DNA of 64,000 bases. Origin: Flavobacteriales bacterium. GTDB lineage: Bacteria > Bacteroidota > Bacteroidia > Flavobacteriales_C > GCA-002722245. Shown here one piece after another: positions 36,504 to 46,452 of the stretch. Numbering within the stretch: the first letter of the stretch is position 1; each line of letters begins with the position of its first letter. The translations under genes and the position numbers were made by a program. Where the stretch lies: positions 48,091 through 112,090 of the forward strand of contig PBEC01000021.1 in assembly GCA_002717515.1 (NCBI GenBank), in the 5' to 3' direction. The notes beneath the pieces were generated by a model. That model was not told the origin of the DNA. It did not search any database and saw nothing but the letters and a program-made list of their open reading frames with translations.

Positions 36504-39442
36504 ATTAATGAATTGTAAAAAATTTCTACTGGATGTACTGCTGTCCTGCCTGTACCGTCCTTTATTTGATGCCTGCAACTCGTTCCGGGCGCAGCAATAA
36601 TAACATCATCGGGTTGACTTCGTATTGCAGGAAAAAGGATAAGTTCTCCAACATCCATACTAACCTTGTAATGTTCCTTTTCATAACCAAAACTACCTGC
36701 CATTCCACAACAACCACTCGGAATAAGATGAACTTTATGATTTTCGGGAAAGGATAAGATTCGTTTGGTATGCGTTAAGCTGGATAAGGCCTTTTGATGA
36801 CAATGACCGTGCAGTTTTATCAAGTGACTTTCCTTTTTGAACATATCCTGAGTCACACTACCTTCCTGAACAAGCTTACTCAAAAACTCATCAATTAAAA
36901 AGGTATTGTTGGCAATTTTCTGAGCCGCTTCATGCACTTCCCCAGAAGTTAAATCGAGGTATTCATCCCTGAATATCAATATTGAACTGGGCTCGATTCC
37001 AACTAAAGGCGTTCCTTCTGAAACTAAATTTTTAAGAATGTGAATATTTTGTATGATGGGTTTTTTTGCTTTACTAACCAACCCCTTACTTAGCCAAGTT
37101 CGCCCACTCTCTTTAACCTTCGGTGCAACTACATCAAAACCAAGTTTTGCAAGAGTTTTTATTGCTATTTTACCCTCATGGTCATCGTTGTAGTTTGTGA
37201 ATTCATCGGTAAAAAAAATAACTTTTCCTCTTGTTGGTTTTGGATACCCGAAGTTATTTGACTTGTTTCTCGAATAAAATTTCTCTACTGTTTCATAAGC
37301 AATTTTTGGAACTGGGCGCTCTTTTGCAAAACCAATAGCACCTTTTATAAAGTTCCCAATTGCATTTTCACCGTTAACAAAATTATACAGTCCCGGAACA
37401 ATTGCGCCAAGTTTGTTAGCAGCAGTAACATTTGCTATTATTTTCGTTCGAAGTGGAACCTTATTACTTTTGAAATATTGTTCATAGAACTCTGCTTTAA
37501 GTTTTGCAACATCAACATTAGATGGACATTCTTTTTTACAACCTTTGCAGCTTAAACACAAATCCATGACTTCTTTAATCTCCTCACTATCGAATTTATT
37601 CAAATTCGTTGAGTTGGTTAAAACATCGCGCATGATGTTTGCTCGAGCTCGAGTTGTATCTTTTTCGTTTTTAGTGGCCATGAAGCTTGGACACATCGTG
37701 CCCCCACTAAGCTCACTTTTTCTGCAATCTCCAGAACCATTACACAGCTCTGCAGCTCTTAATATTCCTTGATTTTTTTCAAAAGAAAAAGCTGTGTCAA
37801 ATTCAGGGGTTGGCTGCCCAGGTGAATACCTAAGGTGAGTATCCATTGGGGGGGCATCAACAATTTTGTTGGGATTGAAAATATTATTTTCATCCCAACT
37901 TTTTTTAACCCTTTTGAGAAGTTGATAATTTTTAGAACCAACCATTTGCTCTATGAACTCAGCTCTTAACCTTCCGTCACCATGCTCTCCACTTAAAGAC
38001 CCATTGTATTTTTTAACAAGCTTTGCTATGTCTTCCGCCGATTTTCTGAACAATTCATGACCCTCTTGAGTTTTCATGTTCAAAACAGGTCTCAAGTGAA
38101 TTTCTCCACTGCCTGCATGAGCATAATGAACACATTTTTGGCCATAGCCATCCATAATCACATTGAACTCGGCAATATACTCTGGCAAATCTTGTACATC
38201 AACAGCAGTATCCTCAATTACAGGAGCAGCATTATCATCGCCAGGAATATTGGCCAATAGCCCTAAACCTGCTTTTCTAAGTGTAAGCGCCTTTTTAATG
38301 TCCGCACCATACAAAATCGGAAAATGATATCCCAGTTTATTTTCTCTGTAAGCTTGTTCGAGACTTTTTAAATCAGCTTCCAGTTCTTCTTTAGAGTCTC
38401 TGTGTAACTCTACCATCAAAACTGCTTTTGGGTTACCTTGTACGAAAGCTCGGTTTTCCCTTTGTTCTAAATTGGATTTTGTACATTCCAAAACGATATC
38501 ATCCATTAACTCTACTTGAGAGGGATTGTGCTCAAGAGCAACAAGAGTTCCTCTCAAGGAAGCATCTATAGTGTCGAAATGTGGACACATCATAGCTACA
38601 TTATCAGGAAGTACAGGGACACAATTGATTTTGATTTCAGTTATTAAGCAAATTGTTCCTTCAGAACCGGCTATTAATTTACAAAAATTAAAAGGGGCAC
38701 CATCTTCATTAAAAGGCTCAGAATCGGCTAATAGATCTATTGCGTAACCTGTATTTCGCCTAGGAATAGATTTTTTAGGAAATTCTCGTTCGATTTCAAT
38801 TCTATTTCCTTTATCGCTTAGCATTTCCGATACATCACGATAAATTTGATGTTCCAGTTGGCTAGCCGTGTTCTTACCCTCTACTTTATTTCGAAACTCT
38901 TCAAGACTTAAATCTTTAAACACCACTTTTGTTCCATCTGCAAGAATTGCTGAAACTTCCAAAAGATGTTCCCGAGTTGAGCCATAAATAACCGAGCGAG
39001 CACCACAGGAATTATTCCCAACCATACCTCCAATCATACACCTGCTGGATGTGGATGTTTCAGGCCCAAAAAACAAACCGTAACTTGCTAAAAACTTGTT
39101 TAAATCATCGCGTATTACACCCGGTTGAACTTTAACCCAACTTTCTTCCTTATTCAACTCAATTATTTCTCTGAAATGAACCGATACATCTACAACTATT
39201 CCATTGCCAACAACTTGACCTGCCAAAGAAGTACCAGCAGCTCTTGGTATAAGAGCTAAGCCATTTTCTCGAGCGAAATTTACCAAAGTAAATAAATCTT
39301 CTTCTGTTTTTGGAATTGCTACAGCCAATGGCATTTCGCGATAAGCAGAGGCATCTGTAGCATAAAGAATCCGCATGACTTTGTCAAAATGCAATTCACC
39401 TTGCATTTTATCGCGTAAAGTCTCTAGTTTTTTATTATCCAT
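36500..39442 (-). CDS. FAD-linked dehydrogenase fused to a 4Fe-4S and CCG-domain subunit (GlcD-GlcF or D-lactate type)
   Basis: 980 residues. N-terminal FAD-binding PCMH domain (IPRAAGTSLAGQVVGNGIVVDVS in part, MIGGMVGNNSCGARSVIYG) and FAD-oxidase C domain (HYAHAGSGEIHLRPV, GSLSGEHGDGRLRAEF); then two ferredoxin-like clusters (CNGSGDCRK and CLSCKGCKKECPSNVDV) and a C-terminal Cys-rich CCG-type region (GHCHQKAL, PSGCCGMAGSFGYEKEHY). The layout fits single-chain D-2-hydroxyacid dehydrogenases such as D-lactate or glycolate types, which feed electrons to the respiratory chain. First gene of an operon with cinA and the BASS carrier. Confidence 0.92.
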   Translation of the reverse strand: MDNKKLETLRDKMQGELHFDKVMRILYATDASAYREMPLAVAIPKTEEDLFTLVNFARENGLALIPRAAGTSLAGQVVGNGIVVDVSVHFREIIELNKEESWVKVQPGVIRDDLNKFLASYGLFFGPETSTSSRCMIGGMVGNNSCGARSVIYGSTREHLLEVSAILADGTKVVFKDLSLEEFRNKVEGKNTASQLEHQIYRDVSEMLSDKGNRIEIEREFPKKSIPRRNTGYAIDLLADSEPFNEDGAPFNFCKLIAGSEGTICLITEIKINCVPVLPDNVAMMCPHFDTIDASLRGTLVALEHNPSQVELMDDIVLECTKSNLEQRENRAFVQGNPKAVLMVELHRDSKEELEADLKSLEQAYRENKLGYHFPILYGADIKKALTLRKAGLGLLANIPGDDNAAPVIEDTAVDVQDLPEYIAEFNVIMDGYGQKCVHYAHAGSGEIHLRPVLNMKTQEGHELFRKSAEDIAKLVKKYNGSLSGEHGDGRLRAEFIEQMVGSKNYQLLKRVKKSWDENNIFNPNKIVDAPPMDTHLRYSPGQPTPEFDTAFSFEKNQGILRAAELCNGSGDCRKSELSGGTMCPSFMATKNEKDTTRARANIMRDVLTNSTNLNKFDSEEIKEVMDLCLSCKGCKKECPSNVDVAKLKAEFYEQYFKSNKVPLRTKIIANVTAANKLGAIVPGLYNFVNGENAIGNFIKGAIGFAKERPVPKIAYETVEKFYSRNKSNNFGYPKPTRGKVIFFTDEFTNYNDDHEGKIAIKTLAKLGFDVVAPKVKESGRTWLSKGLVSKAKKPIIQNIHILKNLVSEGTPLVGIEPSSILIFRDEYLDLTSGEVHEAAQKIANNTFLIDEFLSKLVQEGSVTQDMFKKESHLIKLHGHCHQKALSSLTHTKRILSFPENHKVHLIPSGCCGMAGSFGYEKEHYKVSMDVGELILFPAIRSQPDDVIIAAPGTSCRHQIKDGTGRTAVHPVEIFYNSLI

Positions 39443-39704
39443 TTTTTGGCGAACTCAAAACAAAAATAACCATTTTTAAAACTATTTAAAAACCGGTCAT
39501 CATAAGTTTTAAAATTTATTAATTGAATTAGAAAATATTGCTTTTGTAGACTTAATTTCCTTCGATGGTATCAAATATGATTGAAAATTATAGCTGTTAA
39601 TAAAATTATCCCTCTACTACTAAAAAAATAAACATAGTGTATTTTTTAGTTTAGTGTTAAAATCATTAACCAATTTTAAAACTGAGCAAAACTGTTTAAA
39701 AAAA

Positions 39705-39757
39705 TTTTTAGACAACACTAAAAAATTTGCCTAGATGTGTCTAAACTTTTATATTTA
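39705..39757 (+). promoter_or_regulatory. Promoter and palindromic operator sites of the metal-uptake operon
   Basis: The gap 39443-39773 holds the control region. TTTG (39726-39729), 20 bases, then TATATTTA (39750-39757) matches the Bacteroidota promoter at all but the last base. TTTTTAG-ACAACA-CTAAAAA (39705-39724) is a perfect 7+7 palindrome just upstream of the -33 box, and TAGA-TGTG-TCTA (39732-39743) is a second palindrome between the two boxes. A related TTTTTTAGTTTAGTGTTAAAA-like stretch lies near 39640-39660. They are good candidates for binding by the DtxR/MntR-type regulator encoded just downstream. Confidence 0.6.
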
Positions 39758-39773
39758 CACAAATACCGATAAC

Positions 39774-40436
39774 ATGCAAACCAGTACCACAGAGGATTAT
39801 CTCAAAGCTATTTTTAAACTGAGTGGAATTTACAAAAAAGGAGTTTCAACCAACTCAATTGCTGAAGAACTTTCAACAAAAGCATCTTCAGTTTCAGATA
39901 TGGTTAAAAAACTATCGGAAAAAAAATTAGTTGATTATGTAAAGTACCAAGGAACTACCCTAACAAAAGAAGGTGAAAACATTGCCCTTAAAGTAATTCG
40001 AAAGCATCGCTTATGGGAAGTTTTTTTAGTAGAAAAATTAAAATTTGGATGGGATGAAATACATGAAATTGCCGAACAACTGGAACATATAAAGTCTCCT
40101 AAACTTATTGATAAACTTGATGCTCACCTTGGTTTTCCTAAAAAAGACCCTCACGGGGATCCTATACCCGACAAAAACGGTCTTTTTCCAACAATTAAAA
40201 AACTTAAACTTAATGAGCTGAAAATAGGAGAAAAAGCAATTCTAACAGGTGTTTCAGAAGATTCAAAAGACTTTTTAAGCTACCTCGATACCATTGGGTT
40301 AAAACTCGGTTCATCAATAGAAGTTTTGGACTACTTCAAATTCGACAAATCACTAAAAGTAAAAATAAACAACCGTTCTGATTTAACTTTCTCAGACTTG
40401 GTTGCCAATAACCTCAACATTTCAAAAGAAAACTAA
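39774..40436 (+). CDS. Metal-dependent transcriptional regulator, DtxR/MntR family
   Basis: 220 residues from the ATG at 39774 (the frame extends 13 codons further up, into the promoter). Winged-helix domain: TTEDYLKAIFKLSG, NSIAEELSTKASSVSDMVKKLSEKKL. Metal-binding dimerisation domain: KHRLWEVFLVEKLKFGWDEIHEIAEQLEHI in part, with the His, two Glu and EH ligands, and the DPHGDPIP segment. C-terminal FeoA/SH3-like domain (LKIGEKAILTGVSED onward), as in DtxR. It probably represses the transporter genes, which start 1 base after its stop, when manganese or iron is plentiful. Confidence 0.93.
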   Translation: MQTSTTEDYLKAIFKLSGIYKKGVSTNSIAEELSTKASSVSDMVKKLSEKKLVDYVKYQGTTLTKEGENIALKVIRKHRLWEVFLVEKLKFGWDEIHEIAEQLEHIKSPKLIDKLDAHLGFPKKDPHGDPIPDKNGLFPTIKKLKLNELKIGEKAILTGVSEDSKDFLSYLDTIGLKLGSSIEVLDYFKFDKSLKVKINNRSDLTFSDLVANNLNISKEN

Positions 40437-40437
40437 C

Positions 40438-41364
40438 ATGTCGAGAAAACATCTCTTACGACTGGTATTTTTAATTTCCTTAACAACTTCGCTTTGGAGT
40501 TGTAATGAAAGACCACCATCAAGCAACAAAAAAAATGTCGTTTGCACTACCAATGTAATAGCTGATGCAATTAAAAACATACTCCCTTCCAATTTCGAAG
40601 TAAATGCACTAATGGGTGCAGGTGTTGACCCTCATACCTATAAAAGTAAAACTTCAGAAATGAAAAAAATGCTTCAGGCTGATGCAATCGTTTACAACGG
40701 TATTCATTTCGAGTCTAATTTGATTGACGCAATCAATGAAATAAGCAAAACAGGTTTTGTTATTGGTTTAGGAAACATTGTTTCGAAGAATCGTCTTATA
40801 AAAACAACTGATTTTGGTTCCGCTTACGACCCTCATTTCTGGCACGATGTTAATCTATTTTCTGAGGCAATTAAATTAGCAGGCAAAGAGTTCGCAAATA
40901 AGTTCCCAACTTCAAAAAACTACATTGATTCGGCTACCGAAGCATATACAAATCGTCTTCATGAGCTTGAAAATCAAGTACGAAGTCAGATTCTAAAAAT
41001 TCCTGACTCAAGTCGCGTTCTTATTACCGCTCACGATGCTTTTGGATATTATGGAAGGCTTTTCAATATCAAAGTAAAAGGTGTACAAGGAATATCTACA
41101 GCTTCGGATGTTTCACTTCGTGGAATTACCGAGCTTACTAAGTATATAATATCAAAGAAAATACCATCAATATTTGTAGAAAATTCTGTTTCACAAAAAA
41201 ATATCAAGGCAATTATTGAGGGATGTAAATCGAAAGGGATACAACTAAAAATGGGTGAAAAATTATACAGCGACGGTTTAGGAGACATGGAGAGTGGTGC
41301 TGATACTTACATTAAAATGATTCAAAAAAATACCAATTCAATAGTCCGAGCCCTTACAAAATGA
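40438..41364 (+). CDS. Metal ABC transporter substrate-binding lipoprotein (cluster A-I, probable Mn type)
   Basis: 308 residues from the ATG at 40438. Lipoprotein signal ending LTTSLWSC (Cys22). Cluster A-I metal-binding features: GAGVDPHTYKSKTSEMKKM (first His), NGIHFESNL, DPHFWHDVNLF, AHDAFGYYGRLF, and LYSDGLGDMESGADTYIKM near the end. The last motif, with its Asp, resembles TroA/MntC-type Mn proteins more than ZnuA, and there is no His-rich loop. The regulator also argues for Mn or Fe. Confidence 0.9.
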   Translation: MSRKHLLRLVFLISLTTSLWSCNERPPSSNKKNVVCTTNVIADAIKNILPSNFEVNALMGAGVDPHTYKSKTSEMKKMLQADAIVYNGIHFESNLIDAINEISKTGFVIGLGNIVSKNRLIKTTDFGSAYDPHFWHDVNLFSEAIKLAGKEFANKFPTSKNYIDSATEAYTNRLHELENQVRSQILKIPDSSRVLITAHDAFGYYGRLFNIKVKGVQGISTASDVSLRGITELTKYIISKKIPSIFVENSVSQKNIKAIIEGCKSKGIQLKMGEKLYSDGLGDMESGADTYIKMIQKNTNSIVRALTK

Positions 41365-42152
41365 TAAAAAATATTGACGACCCAATCCTTGAAGTTCATG
41401 ATTTAACGGTTGCTTATGATAATGAGCCCGTTCTTTGGAATGCTGATTTTTCTGTACCAAAAGGTAAGATGATTGGTATTGTAGGACCCAACGGTGCTGG
41501 AAAATCTACACTTCTTAAATCTATTATGGGACTCGTACCTATAGCGAGTGGATTCGTAAAGCTGTTTAATGAATCGTTAAAAAAAACGCGATCTAAAATT
41601 GCTTATGTTCCCCAAAAAGAATCAGTTGACTGGGATTTCCCTGCAACAGTATTAGATGTTGTAGAAATGGGGCGTTACAGCCAAAAAAAACTTTTTAAAA
41701 GGCTAACCAAAAGAGATAAAGAAATTGCAATTGAAGCACTTCAAAAAGTTAAAATGATGGAGTTTGCTAAAAAACATATTTCTGAACTATCAGGAGGTCA
41801 GCAACAGCGTGTTTTTATTGCAAGAGCTTTAGCTCAAGAAGCAGAAATATACTTCATGGATGAACCCTTCTCTGGTGTTGATGTAAATAGTGAGAAAGCA
41901 ATTGTAGACGTTTTATTACAGCTTCAAAAAGAAGAAAAAACAATTTTTGTTGTTCATCACGATCTACAATCGGCAATCAACTACTTTGACTGGTTTATAT
42001 TAATCAATAAAAGAGTTATTGCAAGTGGTCCGATTGATGATGTGTTCACTCCAGAATTACTAAAAAAGACTTACGGGGGAAATCTCACTCTATTAGATCA
42101 AATGGGACAAGTTTTTAAACACAAACAATTTCCAATTAGAGAAGATAAATGA
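41361..42152 (+). CDS. Metal ABC transporter ATP-binding protein
   Basis: 263 residues. Walker A GPNGAGKST, Q-loop YVPQKESVDWDFP (the family-specific VDWDFP sequence), signature LSGGQQQRVFIARALA, Walker B EIYFMDEP, and H-loop VHHDL are complete. It energises the two permeases that follow. It overlaps both neighbours by 4 bases (ATGA), so translation of the operon is coupled. Confidence 0.95.
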   Translation: MIKNIDDPILEVHDLTVAYDNEPVLWNADFSVPKGKMIGIVGPNGAGKSTLLKSIMGLVPIASGFVKLFNESLKKTRSKIAYVPQKESVDWDFPATVLDVVEMGRYSQKKLFKRLTKRDKEIAIEALQKVKMMEFAKKHISELSGGQQQRVFIARALAQEAEIYFMDEPFSGVDVNSEKAIVDVLLQLQKEEKTIFVVHHDLQSAINYFDWFILINKRVIASGPIDDVFTPELLKKTYGGNLTLLDQMGQVFKHKQFPIREDK

Positions 42153-43444
42153 AATTTTGGCAAGATTTTATATATTTTTTTTCTCTACAGGATGCCACAA
42201 TCAACAACGTTCTTTTTGGAACCATGATTCTGGGATTCACATGCGGACTTGTAGGTGTTTTAGTAGTTTTGAGTAAAAAAGCCTTAATCGTTGATGCTGT
42301 TTCTCATTCAGTTTTACCAGGAATATGCATAGGTTTTATGTTTGCCGGCACTAAAAACCCTATATATTTAGTTTCTGGAGGAATGTTAGCTGGAGGCCTC
42401 GCAGTATATTTGGTGGATTGGATATCAAGAATATCTCGAATAAAAAAGGATGCCTCTATTGCTATAACTCTATCCGTTCTTTTTAGTGTAGGTGTCGTAT
42501 TATTGAATTTAATTCAACATTCGGGAAATAGTAATCAAAGTGGTTTAACCGACTTTCTTTTTGGAAAAGCGGCAACAATTATAGCTTCTGACTTATATGT
42601 TTTTGGTACCATTGGAATAGTCGTGATGATAACAATAACCGTATTTTATCAGCACTTTAAAATCAGTTTATTTGATGATGGTTTTGCAAAAACAATTGGT
42701 CTAAATGAAAAACTAACACAAGGGTTAATCTCGGGATTAATAATAATAAGTACCGCTGTGGGTATTCAAACTGTCGGCGTAATTTTGATGAGTGCTCTAA
42801 TAATAACACCTGCATCCTCTGCTCTATTCTGGACTAATAACTTCAAGAAAGCAATTGTATTATCAGGAATTTTTGCAACCGTAAGTAGTCTGATAGGAGT
42901 TTTAATATCCTTCTTATACATAGATATGCCAACAGGTCCATGGATAATTGTGACACTATCTATTTTTGCTCTTTTCTCTGCATTCTTTTCAAAAAAAGGT
43001 TTAATGACCAAAAAAATTAAGAGATTCAAAAACAAAAGAAAAATGCTATCAGATAATTTATTAAAGGCACTTTACACAATAGATGAAAAAGAAAATAAAT
43101 TAAAAAAGGAAAGAACGTTATCCGAAATAAATATGGAAAACTTAGTTCCTGAACGTCATTTGAATCGTGGCCTTAAAATTTTAAAAACTAAACAATATAT
43201 AATTAAAAAAGGAAATTTATGGGCCTTAACTGATCATGGGCTCAATAAAGCTCAGAAAATTATAAGGGCACATAACTTATGGGAGCTATACATGGAAAAC
43301 TTTATGGAAATACAACCAGACCATGTTCACGATAGCGCAGAGTCAATTGAACATATATTACCCCCTGAGTTGGAAGCTAAACTCATTAAAAAAATTAAAT
43401 CTAAGGTTGATGCACTTGAAGACCTAAATAAACCAAAGGATTGA
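42149..43444 (+). CDS. Metal ABC transporter permease with C-terminal DtxR-like regulatory domain
   Basis: 431 residues. The first 280 are an ABC-3 family permease with about eight or nine helices (GLVGVLVVLSKKALIVDAVSHSVLPG, GVILMSALIITPAS). After a basic linker the last 130 residues are soluble and match the DtxR/MntR fold: a winged-helix-like part (MLSDNLLKALYTIDEKENK, GLKILKTKQYIIKKGNLWALTDHG) and the metal domain RAHNLWELYMENF...DHVHDSAESIEHILPPELE, where His, Glu and EH ligands are kept. Such fusions are known among Bacteroidota. The domain may sense cytosolic metal and gate transport; this is inference. Confidence 0.92.
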   Translation: MKFWQDFIYFFSLQDATINNVLFGTMILGFTCGLVGVLVVLSKKALIVDAVSHSVLPGICIGFMFAGTKNPIYLVSGGMLAGGLAVYLVDWISRISRIKKDASIAITLSVLFSVGVVLLNLIQHSGNSNQSGLTDFLFGKAATIIASDLYVFGTIGIVVMITITVFYQHFKISLFDDGFAKTIGLNEKLTQGLISGLIIISTAVGIQTVGVILMSALIITPASSALFWTNNFKKAIVLSGIFATVSSLIGVLISFLYIDMPTGPWIIVTLSIFALFSAFFSKKGLMTKKIKRFKNKRKMLSDNLLKALYTIDEKENKLKKERTLSEINMENLVPERHLNRGLKILKTKQYIIKKGNLWALTDHGLNKAQKIIRAHNLWELYMENFMEIQPDHVHDSAESIEHILPPELEAKLIKKIKSKVDALEDLNKPKD

Positions 43445-44292
43445 TGTTTGATTTTTGGATCATATTAACTGCTTGTATAATTGCTTTAAACTCTAGTTTA
43501 CTGGGTAGTTTTTTGGTGTTAAAAAGGTTAAGTCTTATTGGTGACGCCTTATCGCATGCAGTGCTTCCTGGTATTGTAATTGCCTTTTTAATCTCTGGCC
43601 AAATAAATTCATTTTGGATTTTACTCGGTGCTAGTAGCTTTGGAATTATAGCCATTCTTTTAATAGATTGGTTAAATCGGAAAGGCGGTTTTGCAAAGGA
43701 TAGTTCAATAGGCATTATTTACACTTTACTTTTTGCAGTTGGAATCATACTAATTACATCAAAAGCGAAAAATGCAGATATTGACGTTGATTGTGTTTTA
43801 TTTGGAGACATTAATACTGTACCCATGGTTCCTAAAGTTTTTGGAATACCAGAGCCAACTTTGAATTTGATGATTATTTCATTTTCTACTCTTTATATTG
43901 TTCTATTAGGATTGAAAGGTTTTAAAATAAGTAGTTTTGACAAGGAGTACGCGAAAACTCTCGGCATATCGATACCCTTTTGGAATTATTTACTGATGGG
44001 ACTCTCAAGTGTATCCGCTGTATTCAGTTTCGATAGTGTTGGGGCAATTATGGTTATTGGTCTTTTGGTTATCCCTCCTTCTTTTGCCAATTTACTTACT
44101 CGAAAACTTTCAGTTTTTCTTTTAATCTCAGTTACTTTTGGAGTTTTGAGTTGTATTTTCGGACACCTAATTGCTTTAGTTCTCGATATTCCAACAATTC
44201 CAACAGTAGGTATATTGATGGGGTTAATATTAATGTTAACACTTTTGATACAATTGGTAAAAAAAAGATCTTCAAAAACGCTGAACATCTAG
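43441..44292 (+). CDS. Metal ABC transporter permease, second subunit
   Basis: 283 residues, ABC-3 family, about eight hydrophobic helices. LGSFLVLKRLSLIGDALSHAVLPGIVIAF (in part) and GAIMVIGLLVIPPSFANLL are the family's conserved segments. It lacks the regulatory tail of the first permease and ends at a short basic stretch. The 4-base overlap with its neighbour points to a heterodimeric membrane part, as in SitCD. Last gene of the five-gene metal operon. Confidence 0.93.
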   Translation: MMFDFWIILTACIIALNSSLLGSFLVLKRLSLIGDALSHAVLPGIVIAFLISGQINSFWILLGASSFGIIAILLIDWLNRKGGFAKDSSIGIIYTLLFAVGIILITSKAKNADIDVDCVLFGDINTVPMVPKVFGIPEPTLNLMIISFSTLYIVLLGLKGFKISSFDKEYAKTLGISIPFWNYLLMGLSSVSAVFSFDSVGAIMVIGLLVIPPSFANLLTRKLSVFLLISVTFGVLSCIFGHLIALVLDIPTIPTVGILMGLILMLTLLIQLVKKRSSKTLNI

Positions 44293-44327
44293 AGGAATAA
44301 GCTATCCTTGTTTTTCAATTTTTTACT

Positions 44328-46334
44328 ATGAGGCAAATCATTATTCTTTTTTTATTTTTTAATTCAATACTTAATGCGCAATACTTACTACCACAGCCTC
44401 AAGAGTACAATTTATTGCAGGGAAAATTTAAGATAACAGAAGAAATAAAAGTAAGAATTCCAAACTCATCCGAGGATTTATACCAATACACCAGTCGTTT
44501 TATTGAGCGAATGCAGTATAAATCTGGAATAATTTTTAAAACCCATGAACCACAGGACACATCTACTTCAAAGGAAATAGTCATCATTACCAATAAATTT
44601 TCAGAGAATTTAGATTTAGAAACAAATGAATCCTATTCCATTAATATTTCTTCAAGTAGTATAAAGATAACTTCTGAGAACAATGTAGGAGCATACAGAG
44701 CTATGGAAACACTTCTTCAATTAATAAACACGGATAAAGGAGAAGCTTTTTTCATTAACTGCAATATAATTGACAAGCCAAGATTCAAGTGGAGAGGATT
44801 ATTAGTAGATGTCTGTCGACATTGGATTCCATTAGATATAATCAAACGAAATATCGACGCTATGGCATCTGTCAAGATGAATGTTCTCCACCTTCATTTA
44901 ACAGATGACCAAGGTTTCAGGATTGAATCTAAAAAATTTCCGAAACTCCATGAAATGGGAAGCGATGGAAAATATTACACACAAAATGAAATTAAAGACA
45001 TTATAAAGTACGCTAATGAACGAGGAGTTAGGGTTGTTCCGGAATTTGATATTCCTGGACACATATCCAGCTGGCTTGTTGGCTATCCAAAACTTGCTTC
45101 CATTGATCAAAACTATGAATTACCAAAAGGTTATGGAGTTTTCAAAGCTACTCTAAATCCATCTCAAGATTTTACTTATCGTTTTTTAGACACTCTTTTA
45201 ACCGAAATGTGTTTATTGTTTCCGGACAAATATTTTCATATTGGAGGAGATGAAATCTTAGTAAACGATTGGAATAAAAACAAAAAAATTCAAAGATACA
45301 AAGACAAGTATATGCTTACATCAAATAAAGATTTGCATGCACATTTCAACAAAAAAATTCTGTCTATTCTTTCCAGAAATAAAAAAATAATGATGGGGTG
45401 GGATGACATATATAATCCAAAACTGCCCAACTCAATCACTGTTCAATTCTGGCGAAGTAAAGAGAGTTTGTTCAACGCTGCAAAAAATGGATATAACAGT
45501 ATTTTATCAAATGGATACTATTTAGATAAAGTCAATAGAATTGAAAATTATTATAAAAACACTCCCCTGCCTAAAGGAAATTCATTAACAGAACAAGAGC
45601 AAAAAATGATTTTGGGTGGTGAAGCCACAATGTGGACTGAAATCGTAAATTACCGAACAATTGAATCAAGAATATGGCCCTCTGCTCTCGCGATAGCTGA
45701 AAGACTTTGGAGTAATGATAAAGAATGTAACATAGATACTTTGTATAAAAAAATCCCAATTATTTCAAGTCAGTTGGAAGAATTTGGTTTGATGCACTTA
45801 AATTGTCAAGGCGTCATGTTAAGAATGTTGTCCAGAAATTCAGTAATTGATTAATGGAAACCTTTTATATCCGTACTTGAACCAATCAGTGGATATGAGA
45901 GGCATCAGTTTCTGAAAAAACAAAATAGATATACTACCGCATCTCCTCTAAATCGAATTGCAGATGCTTGCTATGTTGAAAGTTTTACAGCAAGAAAATT
46001 TAATCAAATGGTCAAAAAAAATTGCTTTTCGGAAGGGTATTGTAAACAAAAACAAGAGATAAAGTATTGGCTTTCCTTGTGGACTAAGTCGGCGGATCAT
46101 TTCACAAAAATACCAAGCAAATCGCTTGCATTAGAAGAGGTAAGCCCTCTTGCTTTAATAGTTCAAGAACTTTGTGAATTAACATGGAGAAAAGTGAACA
46201 GCCCCAATGAGCTTAGTGAAAATGAAAACAAAAGAGCTCACAAATTAATCTCAGATATTGTTTCCTATGATTTAGACGTTCGATTCGCGCCAATAGATGG
46301 GATTAAAATTATATTTAATTATAAAGCTTCCTAA
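44328..46334 (+). pseudogene. GH20 beta-N-acetylhexosaminidase gene interrupted by an in-frame TAA
   Basis: Signal peptide (ends ILNAQ), GH20b domain (LLPQPQEYNLLQGKFKI), and the GH20 barrel with HLHLTDDQGFRIESKKFP, VVPEFDIPGH, the catalytic pair in FHIGGDEI, and GGEATMWTEIV. The frame stops at TAA 45852-45854 after 508 codons, but the same frame resumes at once with LEPISGYERHQFLKK, then TTASPLNRIADACYVES, the usual C-terminal helical part of this subfamily, and runs to 46334 (668 codons in all). One base change would restore it. The first 508 codons hold all catalytic residues, so a shortened enzyme may still be made. Sequencing error cannot be excluded. Confidence 0.8.
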
Positions 46335-46452
46335 CTTAATTACAATACCGAAAAATCAATTTCGCTTGTAATTAAAGAGTCGTATAATATCTTATTTATT
46401 ACGAATAATAACTTTTACTGAGCGGTCAAGGCTTATTTTTTAATTTAAATAA

